Assembly (NCBI RefSeq): GCF_000282335.1
Contig: NZ_AKJM01000117.1
Coordinates: forward strand, 1 to 64,000
DNA from: Pseudomonas sp. GM48
GTDB taxonomy: Bacteria > Pseudomonadota > Gammaproteobacteria > Pseudomonadales > Pseudomonadaceae
Direction of reading: 5' to 3'
Length of the DNA stretch: 64,000 nt
Below the pieces are notes generated by a model, which made no database searches, was not told the origin of the DNA, and was given only the letters and a program-made list of their open reading frames with translations. A program made the translations under genes and the position numbers. Position 1 is the stretch's first letter. Every line of letters starts with the position of its first letter. Of the stretch, positions 43,023 through 51,033 are shown in pieces.

Positions 43023-44282
43023 ATGGCAAACGTGCAAAGCGGCAAAATGATCGTCGGTCTCGATATCGGCACCTCCAAGGTGGTGGCGCTGGTAGGCGAG
43101 GTCGCGGACGACGGCACGCTGGAAATCGTCGGGATCGGCACCCATCCGTCCCGTGGCCTGAAAAAAGGCGTGGTGGTGAATATCGAATCCACCGTGCAAT
43201 CGATCCAGCGCGCCATCGAAGAAGCGCAGCTGATGGCTGGTTGCCGCATTCACTCGGCGTTCGTCGGTGTGGCTGGCAATCACATCCGCAGCCTGAACTC
43301 CCACGGCATCGTGGCGATTCGTGATCGCGAAGTCAGCTCGGCCGACCTCGAACGTGTACTCGACGCCGCCCAGGCTGTGGCGATTCCGGCTGACCAGCGC
43401 GTGCTGCACACCCTGCCGCAGGATTACGTGATCGATAACCAGGAAGGCGTCCGCGAGCCGCTGGGCATGTCCGGCGTGCGTCTGGAAGCCAAGGTCCACG
43501 TGGTCACCTGTGCCGTCAACGCCGCACAGAACATTGAAAAATGCGTGCGTCGCTGCGGCCTGGAAATCGACGACATCATTCTCGAACAGCTGGCTTCCGC
43601 GTATTCGGTACTGACCGATGACGAGAAAGAGCTGGGCGTGTGCCTGGTGGACATCGGTGGCGGTACCACCGACATCGCGATCTTCACCGAAGGCGCGATC
43701 CGTCACACCGCCGTGATTCCGATTGCCGGTGACCAGGTGACCAACGACATCGCCATGGCGTTGCGCACCCCGACCCAGTACGCCGAAGAAATCAAGATTC
43801 GCTACGCCTGCGCCCTGGCCAAACTGGCCGGTGCCGGTGAAACCATCAAGGTGCCAAGCGTTGGCGACCGTCCACCGCGCGAGCTGTCCCGCCAGGCCCT
43901 GGCCGAAGTGGTCGAGCCGCGTTACGACGAGCTGTTCACGCTGATCCAGGCCGAACTGCGCCGCAGCGGCTACGAAGACCTGATCCCGGCCGGCATCGTG
44001 CTGACCGGCGGTACGTCGAAGATGGAAGGCGCCACCGAACTGGCCGAGGAAATCTTCCACATGCCGGTGCGCCTGGGCGTGCCGCATGGCGTGAAAGGTC
44101 TGGATGACGTGGTACGCAACCCGATCTATTCCACCGGCGTCGGCCTGTTGATGTACGGCCTGCAGAAGCAGTCCGATGGCATCTCGTTCTCGGGCATCGG
44201 CAGCCGTGACAGCTACAGCAATGAAGAGCCGCAGGCTCCGTTGCTGGACCGCCTGAAGAAGTGGGTCCAGGGCAACTTCTAA
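43023..44282 (+). CDS. ftsA: Cell division protein FtsA
   Basis: A 419-residue actin-like ATPase that anchors FtsZ to the membrane and signals to the divisome. Actin-family motifs are visible: MIVGLDIGTSKVVALVGEV at the N-terminus, VDIGGGTTDIAIF (phosphate 2) and IVLTGGTSKMEGATELAEEIF. The C-terminal amphipathic helix that binds the membrane is LLDRLKKWVQGNF. AGAGGCAGG precedes the ATG. A 73-base gap with AGGAGAGG leads to ftsZ. Confidence 0.97.
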   Translation: MANVQSGKMIVGLDIGTSKVVALVGEVADDGTLEIVGIGTHPSRGLKKGVVVNIESTVQSIQRAIEEAQLMAGCRIHSAFVGVAGNHIRSLNSHGIVAIRDREVSSADLERVLDAAQAVAIPADQRVLHTLPQDYVIDNQEGVREPLGMSGVRLEAKVHVVTCAVNAAQNIEKCVRRCGLEIDDIILEQLASAYSVLTDDEKELGVCLVDIGGGTTDIAIFTEGAIRHTAVIPIAGDQVTNDIAMALRTPTQYAEEIKIRYACALAKLAGAGETIKVPSVGDRPPRELSRQALAEVVEPRYDELFTLIQAELRRSGYEDLIPAGIVLTGGTSKMEGATELAEEIFHMPVRLGVPHGVKGLDDVVRNPIYSTGVGLLMYGLQKQSDGISFSGIGSRDSYSNEEPQAPLLDRLKKWVQGNF

Positions 44283-44355
44283 AGATTTACCGCAACACCG
44301 TTACACCGAAGCACGCAGTAGGCGAAAAAACTAGAGAATGTAAAGGAGAGGGAAA

Positions 44356-45549
44356 ATGTTCGAACTCGTAGACAACATCCCCGCAAGCCCGGTAATCAAA
44401 GTTATCGGTGTCGGCGGTGGCGGCGGCAACGCTGTCAACCACATGGTCAAGAGCAACATCGAAGGCGTCGAATTCATCTGCGCCAACACCGATGCTCAAG
44501 CGCTGAAAAACATCGGCGCGCGCACCATCCTGCAACTGGGCACCGGCGTGACCAAGGGCCTGGGCGCTGGCGCCAACCCTGAAGTCGGCCGTCAAGCCGC
44601 TCTGGAAGACCGTGAGCGCATTGCCGAAGTGCTGGCCGGCACCAACATGGTGTTCATCACCACTGGCATGGGCGGTGGTACCGGTACCGGTGCAGCGCCG
44701 ATCATCGCCGAAGTGGCCAAGGAAATGGGCATCCTCACCGTTGCGGTGGTGACCCGTCCGTTCCCGTTCGAAGGTCGCAAGCGTATGCAGATCGCCGACG
44801 AAGGCATCCGCATGCTCTCCGAAAGCGTCGACTCGCTGATCACCATTCCCAACGAGAAACTGCTGACCATCCTCGGTAAAGACGCAAGCCTGCTGTCGGC
44901 TTTCGCCAAGGCTGACGATGTACTGGCCGGTGCCGTTCGCGGTATCTCCGACATCATCAAGCGTCCGGGCATGATCAACGTCGACTTCGCCGACGTGCGT
45001 ACCGTGATGAGCGAAATGGGCATGGCGATGATGGGCACTGGCTGCGCCAGCGGTCCGAACCGTGCACGCGAAGCCACCGAAGCGGCCATTCGCAACCCGT
45101 TGCTGGAAGACGTGAACCTGCAAGGCGCTCGCGGCATCCTGGTAAACATTACCGCCGGTCCGGATCTGTCCCTGGGTGAATACTCCGATGTGGGTAGCAT
45201 CATTGAGGCATTCGCTTCCGAGCACGCGATGGTCAAGGTCGGTACCGTTATCGATCCGGACATGCGCGACGAGCTGCACGTGACTGTCGTCGCGACCGGT
45301 CTGGGCGCTAAAATCGAGAAGCCTGTGAAGGTCATCGACAACACCGTCCACACGTCGATGGCTTCGCAGCCACAACAACAAGCCCCTGTTCGTCAGGAAG
45401 CTCCAGCGGTGAACTACCGTGACCTGGACCGTCCGACCGTTATGCGCAACCAGGCCCAGGCCGGTGCTGCGACTGCCGCGAAGATGAATCCGCAAGATGA
45501 CCTGGACTACCTGGACATCCCGGCATTCCTGCGTCGTCAGGCCGATTGA
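44356..45549 (+). CDS. ftsZ: Cell division protein FtsZ
   Basis: A 397-residue tubulin-like GTPase that forms the Z-ring. The tubulin signature GGGTGTG is at 106-112, and the nucleotide-binding start GVGGGGGNAVNHM at about 18-30. A variable linker (about 320-380) leads to the conserved C-terminal peptide LDYLDIPAFLRRQAD, which binds FtsA and ZipA. The strong ribosome site AAAGGAGAGG suits its high expression. It follows ftsA by 73 bases. Confidence 0.98.
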   Translation: MFELVDNIPASPVIKVIGVGGGGGNAVNHMVKSNIEGVEFICANTDAQALKNIGARTILQLGTGVTKGLGAGANPEVGRQAALEDRERIAEVLAGTNMVFITTGMGGGTGTGAAPIIAEVAKEMGILTVAVVTRPFPFEGRKRMQIADEGIRMLSESVDSLITIPNEKLLTILGKDASLLSAFAKADDVLAGAVRGISDIIKRPGMINVDFADVRTVMSEMGMAMMGTGCASGPNRAREATEAAIRNPLLEDVNLQGARGILVNITAGPDLSLGEYSDVGSIIEAFASEHAMVKVGTVIDPDMRDELHVTVVATGLGAKIEKPVKVIDNTVHTSMASQPQQQAPVRQEAPAVNYRDLDRPTVMRNQAQAGAATAAKMNPQDDLDYLDIPAFLRRQAD

Positions 45550-45661
45550 TGAAATGTATCAGGGGTATTCGGGTGATTGGTGTTCAGCAAAGGTCTGGTC
45601 TGCTATCATCGCCAGCCTTTGTTGATACCAGTTCGCAATTTGCGCTGAAGCGGCCCATGCC

Positions 45662-46573
45662 ATGATTAAACAACGCACCCTGAAGAATATTATCCGTGCC
45701 ACAGGTGTCGGCCTGCACTCCGGGGAGAAGGTCTATCTGACCCTCAAGCCAGCGCCTGTCGACACCGGCATTGTGTTTTGTCGCGCCGACCTCGATCCCG
45801 TGGTGCAGATTCCTGCCCGCGCGGAAAACGTTGGTGAAACCACTATGTCGACCACGCTCGTTAACGGTGACGTCAAAGTGGACACGGTAGAGCACTTGCT
45901 CTCGGCCATGGCAGGCCTGGGCATCGATAACGCCTACGTCGAGCTCTCCGCGTCCGAAGTCCCGATCATGGATGGTAGCGCCGGACCTTTCGTATTCCTG
46001 ATTCAATCGGCTGGCCTGGAAGAACAGGACGCCGCCAAGAAGTTCATCCGCATCCTGCGTGAAGTGACAGTGGAAGATGGCGACAAGCGCGCTACTTTCG
46101 TCCCTTTCGAAGGGTTCAAAGTGAGCTTCGAGATCGATTTCGATCACCCGGTTTTCCGTGACCGCACCCAAAGTGCAAGCGTGGATTTTTCCAGCACTTC
46201 GTTCGTAAAAGAAGTCAGCCGCGCCCGTACCTTTGGTTTCATGAGTGACATCGAGTACCTGCGCAAGCACAACCTCGCACTCGGCGGCAGTGTTGAAAAC
46301 GCTATTGTGGTCGACGCCGATGGCGTACTGAACGAAGACGGCCTTCGCTATGAAGACGAATTCGTGAAGCACAAGATTCTCGATGCAATTGGTGACCTCT
46401 ACCTGCTGGGCAATAGCCTGATTGGTGAGTTCAAGGGCTTCAAGTCCGGCCACGCACTGAACAACCAGCTGCTGCGCAAGTTGATTGAGCAGACAGATGC
46501 CTGGGAAGTCGTGACGTTCGAAGACGCGAGCACTGCACCGATCTCTTACATGCGCCCGGTTGCGGCTGTGTAA
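45662..46573 (+). CDS. lpxC: UDP-3-O-acyl-N-acetylglucosamine deacetylase LpxC
   Basis: A 303-residue zinc deacetylase, the committed step of lipid A synthesis. The zinc ligands match the P. aeruginosa enzyme exactly in number: His78 (EHLLSAM), His237 and Asp241 (KHKILDAIGD). GHALNN near the end carries the catalytic His. It is encoded right after the dcw cluster, 112 bases past ftsZ, and has room for its own promoter (a TATCAT at 45604-45609 is the best -10 candidate). It ends at a terminator. Confidence 0.98.
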   Translation: MIKQRTLKNIIRATGVGLHSGEKVYLTLKPAPVDTGIVFCRADLDPVVQIPARAENVGETTMSTTLVNGDVKVDTVEHLLSAMAGLGIDNAYVELSASEVPIMDGSAGPFVFLIQSAGLEEQDAAKKFIRILREVTVEDGDKRATFVPFEGFKVSFEIDFDHPVFRDRTQSASVDFSSTSFVKEVSRARTFGFMSDIEYLRKHNLALGGSVENAIVVDADGVLNEDGLRYEDEFVKHKILDAIGDLYLLGNSLIGEFKGFKSGHALNNQLLRKLIEQTDAWEVVTFEDASTAPISYMRPVAAV

Positions 46574-46596
46574 GCAAAAAACCTCTCTAGTTTTTT

Positions 46597-46624
46597 AAAG
46601 GCTACCTTCGGGTGGCCTTTTTTT
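46597..46624 (+). terminator. Rho-independent terminator after lpxC
   Basis: AAAGGCTACC and GGTGGCCTTT pair around a TTCG tetraloop and are followed by a T-run, 23 bases after the stop. It marks the end of the dcw-lpxC region. Confidence 0.92.
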
Positions 46625-46654
46625 ATGTCCTGATTTCTATGGTGGCAGTGAAGG

Positions 46655-46730
46655 CCCCTTCGCGAGCAAGCCCGCTCCCACAGGGGGGACGCGGTCAACT
46701 GTGGGAGCGGGCTTGCTCGCGAAGGGGCCA
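46655..46730. repeat. REP inverted pair (family A)
   Basis: CGCGAGCAAGCCCGCTCCC and GGGAGCGGGCTTGCTCGCG face each other across about 22 bases between lpxC and the convergent diguanylate cyclase gene. The flanking CCCCTT/AAGGGG extend the palindrome. Confidence 0.87.
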
Positions 46731-46748
46731 GTCGGTTCAGCATAAAAT

Positions 46749-48251
46749 TCAGCTGGCATACACCACCCGGTTACGCCCCCCTTCCTTGGCCTGATACAGC
46801 GCCTTGTCCGCGCTGAACAGCAACTGCTCCAGGTTGATCTCGCTGGTCGTCGTCCAGGTTGCAATACCGATACTCACGCTCATCGGCGACTCATCGGCGT
46901 CCACCAGTGGCAGTTCTTGCACCGCCGCCCGGATATGTTCGGCGATCTGCTGCGCGCCTTCACTGCCGGTCTCGGCCAGGATCACCGAAAATTCTTCGCC
47001 ACCATAGCGAGCCACCAGGTCCGCCGGGCGATGGACATTGGCGCGGATGACCTCGGCCAATGCCCTTAAGGCTTCGTCACCCGCCTGATGCCCGTGCCGA
47101 TCATTGAAGGCCTTGAAGTGATCGGCATCAATCATCAGCAACGACAATGGCTTGCCGCTGCGCTGCGCACGAAACCATTCATGGCGCAGGGCCTGATCAA
47201 GGGAGCGGCGGTTGGCTACGCCGGTCAAGGCATCGGTGGCCGCCAGTTGCGCCAATTCCTGCTCGGCATATTGGCGCAGGCGCAGTTCGCGGCACAGCAG
47301 CAAGGTCAGCCACAGCAGACCGATGCACAAAACCCCGGTAGCACCACTGATCACGTAGGCCGTGCGGTTCCAGGTGGCGAACACTTCATCGATGGAAAGG
47401 GCCACGATGACGGTCAGCGGCAGATTACCGACCCGGGAAAAGGTGTACAGGCGCCGTTGATGGTCGACGCTCGACACGCTTTCGAAAGTGCCGTTGCGCT
47501 CCTGCAGCATGCGTACGACGTTGGGGCGGCTGGAGAAGCTTTTGCCGATGGAGTTTGGTTCCCGGTACGGCTTCTGCGCCAGGAGGATCCCGTCATTGTT
47601 GATGATGCCCAGCGTACTGCCGGTGCCGATGTCGAGGCTGTTGAACAACTGATCGAAGTAGCTCATGCGCATCGAGGCTACCGCGACCCCCAGAAACTCA
47701 CCCGTGGGCGAGGAAACGCGCCGGCTGAAACTGATGCGCCATTCGTCGCGGTCATCGCAGTCGCAGCGCGGCTTGAACGGCTGGCTGATAAACATGCCGG
47801 TGTCGCGATTGAAGACATGGGCCTGGAAATAATCGCGGTCAGCGAAGTTGCCCGGTTTCGGTTCGATCAGTGATGAGTCGGCCAGCACGTCGCCGTGCTT
47901 GTCCAGCAGCAGGATGTCGCCTTTGTAGCGCGCGGTGGTGGAGCGATCGAACAGCACCAGATGGCGGATCTGCGCAGAAACCTGTTTCAGGTCGTCCCGC
48001 TGGGCGGCGGCGATCAGGCCCTGCAAGGTCAAGTCATAGAGCTCGACCGTACGCAGGACATCGGCATCGATCAGTTGCGCAATGGTGGTCGCGCTGCGTG
48101 TAGCGGTTTGCTGGGCGTAGGCGTGTTCGCGGATCAGTAGAAAAGTGACGATGCACAGGATCGAGATGACAGTCAGGGTGCTGCCGAAGATCACCATGAT
48201 CTCAGGTCGTCTGGTTTTGCCTGAAAATTGTGGGGTTCGGCTTGCGGTCAT
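46749..48251 (-). CDS. Membrane diguanylate cyclase with periplasmic sensor (GGEEF)
   Basis: A 500-residue sensor enzyme. A membrane helix at about 20-41 is followed by a periplasmic dCACHE-like region of about 240 residues (GDILLLDKHGDVLADSSL, RVSSPTGEFLGVAVASMRMSYF), a second helix near 290-315 and a C-terminal GGDEF domain. The active site is GGEEF (417-421), an accepted functional variant, and the product-inhibition site RxxD is present five residues upstream (Arg408-Asp411). It should therefore make cyclic di-GMP and be feedback controlled. The ligand is unknown. It stands alone, convergent with lpxC. The ATG at 48251 has only a weak ribosome site; an in-frame ATG at 48197 is an alternative. 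Confidence 0.88.
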   Translation of the reverse strand: MTASRTPQFSGKTRRPEIMVIFGSTLTVISILCIVTFLLIREHAYAQQTATRSATTIAQLIDADVLRTVELYDLTLQGLIAAAQRDDLKQVSAQIRHLVLFDRSTTARYKGDILLLDKHGDVLADSSLIEPKPGNFADRDYFQAHVFNRDTGMFISQPFKPRCDCDDRDEWRISFSRRVSSPTGEFLGVAVASMRMSYFDQLFNSLDIGTGSTLGIINNDGILLAQKPYREPNSIGKSFSSRPNVVRMLQERNGTFESVSSVDHQRRLYTFSRVGNLPLTVIVALSIDEVFATWNRTAYVISGATGVLCIGLLWLTLLLCRELRLRQYAEQELAQLAATDALTGVANRRSLDQALRHEWFRAQRSGKPLSLLMIDADHFKAFNDRHGHQAGDEALRALAEVIRANVHRPADLVARYGGEEFSVILAETGSEGAQQIAEHIRAAVQELPLVDADESPMSVSIGIATWTTTSEINLEQLLFSADKALYQAKEGGRNRVVYAS

Positions 48252-48401
48252 AAGACAAACGTCTGCTGGAAGGACTTTGTAAGCGTAGTTCCATAAACGT
48301 CACAGCCGAATGATTCGTTCCGGTTGCTCAAACGATTAATCAATGGCGTGGGCGTCAGTGACTTTCGTTGCAAAAATTGCAATGAAGGTTGAGTCGCCAC
48401 T

Positions 48402-48429
48402 AAAAAAAAAGCCGCTGACAGCAGCGGCT
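48402..48429 (-). terminator. Terminator of the small exported protein gene
   Basis: On the minus strand AGCCGCTG pairs with CAGCGGCT and is followed by a run of nine T. It lies 70 bases beyond the stop of the 70-residue gene. Confidence 0.88.
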
Positions 48430-48498
48430 TCGAAGACAACTTTTCAAAGGGAAGAGCCAATGAAAAGTGTCGAGGGAAACAGGCGCGACAGGTGCAGA

Positions 48499-48711
48499 TC
48501 AGCTGTCTTCCTGGACCTGGATGCTGGATGTTTGCGGGGCTTGGGAGTCTTGCGCAGCCTTGGCCGTCATCTCGATCTGATGCTCTTCGAACGCCGCAGA
48601 GCGTGCGGCGTTATGTGCTACGAAAGTCTGCGATTCTTCCGCCATCACTACTGGCGACAGGAACAAAGAGGACAAAACGAAAGCGCTGGCAATACCCATA
48701 CTGTTGGACAT
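48499..48711 (-). CDS. Small exported protein of unknown function (70 aa)
   Basis: I do not recognise a family. The protein starts MSNSMGIASAFVLSSLFLS and has a clean signal peptide ending PVVMA before EESQTFVAHNAARSAAF, giving a mature part of about 46 residues rich in Ala, Gln and Glu and free of Cys. The ATG at 48711 is supported by AAGAAGG eight bases upstream; an open frame nine codons longer does not have this. It has its own terminator. The nearest genes are the diguanylate cyclase and the RND-linked histidine kinase, both on the same strand but separated by spacers, so it is probably monocistronic. Confidence 0.7.
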   Translation of the reverse strand: MSNSMGIASAFVLSSLFLSPVVMAEESQTFVAHNAARSAAFEEHQIEMTAKAAQDSQAPQTSSIQVQEDS

Positions 48712-48844
48712 CTTTAAAACCTTCTTGCTTGGCAAGTGCTGTTTGGTGCGGGCAAAGATAAGGACATGAGGCGAGGGGAAAAAGAGCGGATTGATGAAAG
48801 GACTGTTGCGGTTACGGCAATAGTGAGTAGTGCAAAGCGCTTTT

Positions 48845-48979
48845 TGTGGCGAGGGAGCTTGCTCCCGCTCGGCTGCGAAGCAGTCGTGAGTCCAGTCAGC
48901 ACAAAACTGTTTGAAAGAACGCGTACACCAGTTTTAGGGCCGCTTCGCAGCCCAGCGCGAGCAAGCTCGCTCGCCACAG
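48845..48979. repeat. REP-like inverted pair (family C)
   Basis: GTGGCGAGGGAGCTTGCTCC on the left and GCGAGCAAGCTCGCTCGCCAC on the right (outer 19 bases) face each other over about 95 bases, with inner matching CTGCGAAGC/GCTTCGCAG. The core differs from families A and B (CGAGGGAG instead of GGAGCGGG). It fills most of the gap between the small gene and the kinase gene. Confidence 0.75.
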
Positions 48980-48992
48980 TAGTTTGTGTGTT

Positions 48993-50357
48993 TCAGATGG
49001 GAAGGTGTATGCCGAAGGTATTCATCCCATGATCACTGCGCACGAATACATCGCCGCCATGCATCAACGCAATCGCCTTGACGATGGCCAGACCCAAGCC
49101 GTGATTGTGGCCGCTGTTGCTGCGCGACGCATCGACCCGGTAGAAGCGCTCGAACAGCCGTGGCAGGTGTTCACGGGCAATCGGCTCGCCGGGGTTGGCG
49201 ACGCCGATGCTGACTTGATGCTCCCGGGCTTCGATCCGCACCTGGATCACCTGCCCGGGCCCGGTGTGTTGCACCGCGTTGTTCAACAGATTGATCAACG
49301 CCCGGCGCAAATGCGCGATCTCGATCCGCACTTGCGCGTCACCACTGACCTCAACCCGGACCTGAGCGTCCTCGAGAATGAAATCCAGATACTCCAGGGT
49401 CGTGGCCACTTCATCTGCCAGCGATGTGGACGTCAATTTGGTCGCTTTGCTGCCCTGATCGGCACTGGCGAGGAACAGCATGTCGTTGATGATCGAACGC
49501 AGCCGTTCAAGCTCTTCGAGGTTCGATTGCAACACTTCGAAGTAATGTTCGGCGGAGCGTCCGCGGGTCAATGCGACCTGGGTCTGGCCGATCAGGTTGG
49601 TCAGTGGCGAGCGCAGTTCGTGGGCGACGTCGGCATTGAACGATTCAAGGCGTGAGTACGCTTGCTCAACCCGTTCCAGGGTCGAGTTGAACGAGCTGAC
49701 AAATTGATCGAGTTCCGGCGGCAACGGTGACAATCGCAAGCGCCCCGAGCGCAACGGCGGGGCCAGGCGTTGGGCTTCCTGGGACAGTTTGATCAGCGGC
49801 TTGAGCCCGATCCGCGCCACCCAATAACCCAGCGCCGAAGCCAGCAACACGCCGACAATCGCCAGGCTGATCAGCGCGATCAACAGTTGATGCTGAGTCT
49901 GGAAAAACGTCTCGGTATCGATGGCGATCATGAAGCGCAGCGGTGGGCGCTGGTCCTTGGCGGGAAATTCGCTGACCAGCACTTTCAGCGGATACGGGTG
50001 ATCCGGCAGCTGCATGTCGCGCGTGCCCAGCGGCCCTTGGGCAAAGGTGCGGATTTGCGGTGTCAGGTTGCCGTATTCGTAGTGCGGATCGCCGCTGATG
50101 ATCCAGAAACTGATGCGTTTGTCTTCTTCGCTCAGCAGATTGAGCTTGTTGTTGATCTTCACCCAATGCTCGGGTGTACCGTAACGGCCGACTGTGGATT
50201 CGAGCACGCTGTAGCGCGCATCCAGCTCGGCTTCGGGCAACAGGCCCAGGCCTTTGTCGACCTGCTGGTACAGCGCCCAGCCAATCAACAAAAACACCAA
50301 CAGCGCCACCAGCGTGAACATGCCGCTGAGGCGCAGGGCGATGGAGTTACTGGACAC
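48993..50357 (-). CDS. Heavy-metal-type sensor histidine kinase (CopS/CzcS-like)
   Basis: A 454-residue kinase of the heavy-metal sensor group. Helices at about 10-30 and 158-182 enclose a periplasmic sensor of about 125 residues. A HAMP linker, the phosphoacceptor His246 in AHELRSPLTNLIGQ and the ATP-binding domain (GQVIQVRIEAREHQVSIGVANPG and GLGLAIVKAIALMHGG) follow. The start is the GTG at 50357 (MSSNSIALRLSG), which overlaps the response-regulator gene by 11 bases; the longer frame to 50531 lies inside that gene. It is the last gene of a four-gene operon with the RND pump. The metal or drug sensed is unknown. Confidence 0.9.
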   Translation of the reverse strand: MSSNSIALRLSGMFTLVALLVFLLIGWALYQQVDKGLGLLPEAELDARYSVLESTVGRYGTPEHWVKINNKLNLLSEEDKRISFWIISGDPHYEYGNLTPQIRTFAQGPLGTRDMQLPDHPYPLKVLVSEFPAKDQRPPLRFMIAIDTETFFQTQHQLLIALISLAIVGVLLASALGYWVARIGLKPLIKLSQEAQRLAPPLRSGRLRLSPLPPELDQFVSSFNSTLERVEQAYSRLESFNADVAHELRSPLTNLIGQTQVALTRGRSAEHYFEVLQSNLEELERLRSIINDMLFLASADQGSKATKLTSTSLADEVATTLEYLDFILEDAQVRVEVSGDAQVRIEIAHLRRALINLLNNAVQHTGPGQVIQVRIEAREHQVSIGVANPGEPIAREHLPRLFERFYRVDASRSNSGHNHGLGLAIVKAIALMHGGDVFVRSDHGMNTFGIHLPI

Positions 50358-51024
50358 CACGGCTCTCCAGCACATAACCCATGCCGCGAATGGTGTGCAG
50401 CAGCTTCTCTTCAAACGGTCCGTCGAGCTTGGCCCGCAGGCGTTTGATCGCGACTTCGACGACGTTGGCGTCGCTGTCGAAATTGATGTCCCAGACCATC
50501 TCGGCAATGGCGGTTTTCGAGAGGATTTCACCCTGGCGGCGCGCCAATACGCTGAGCAGCGAGAACTCCTTGGCGGTCAGGTCCAGCCGTGCGCCGCCGC
50601 GAGTAGCCTTGCGGCTGATCAAATCTATCCACAGGTCGGCGATGCTCACTTGCACCGGTTCATGGCCACCGCTGCGCCGGGTCAGCGCTTGCAGGCGTGC
50701 CACCAGTTCAAGAAAGGAAAACGGTTTGCCCAGGTAATCATCGGCGCCGTCACGCAGGCCTTTGATGCGATCTTCCACACGCTCGCGGGCGGTGAGCATG
50801 ATCACCGGGGTTTGTTTACGCGCACGCAAGGCGCGCAGCACGCCGAAGCCGTCGAGGCCCGGCAACATCACGTCGAGGACGATCACCGCGTAGTCGCTTT
50901 CCAGCGCCAGGTGCAGGCCTTCGACCCCGTCCCGCGCCAGATCCACGGTGTAACCCTGTTCCGTCAGGCCGCGGTGCAGATAATCCGCGGTTTTTTCCTC
51001 GTCTTCGATAATCAGAACACGCAT
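50347..51024 (-). CDS. OmpR-family response regulator (heavy-metal type, CopR/CzcR-like)
   Basis: A 225-residue regulator. The receiver domain carries the phosphorylated Asp51 (VIVLDVMLPGLDGFG), the acidic pair in IIEDEEKT and Lys in GKPFSFLEL. The C-terminal winged helix has LTAKEFSLLSVLARRQGEILSKTAI and NVVEVAIKRLRAKLD. It closely follows the CopR/CzcR/IrlR pattern. It begins nine bases after the RND gene and ends inside the kinase gene, so pump and regulators are co-transcribed, which suggests positive autoregulation of the whole operon. Confidence 0.93.
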   Translation of the reverse strand: MRVLIIEDEEKTADYLHRGLTEQGYTVDLARDGVEGLHLALESDYAVIVLDVMLPGLDGFGVLRALRARKQTPVIMLTARERVEDRIKGLRDGADDYLGKPFSFLELVARLQALTRRSGGHEPVQVSIADLWIDLISRKATRGGARLDLTAKEFSLLSVLARRQGEILSKTAIAEMVWDINFDSDANVVEVAIKRLRAKLDGPFEEKLLHTIRGMGYVLESRGVQ

Positions 51025-51033
51025 GACCCCGCC

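Noticed and set aside
41985..44087. 700-residue open frame opposite ddlB-ftsQ-ftsA
   Set aside because: Spans three essential genes on the other strand and has no ribosome site or known domain.
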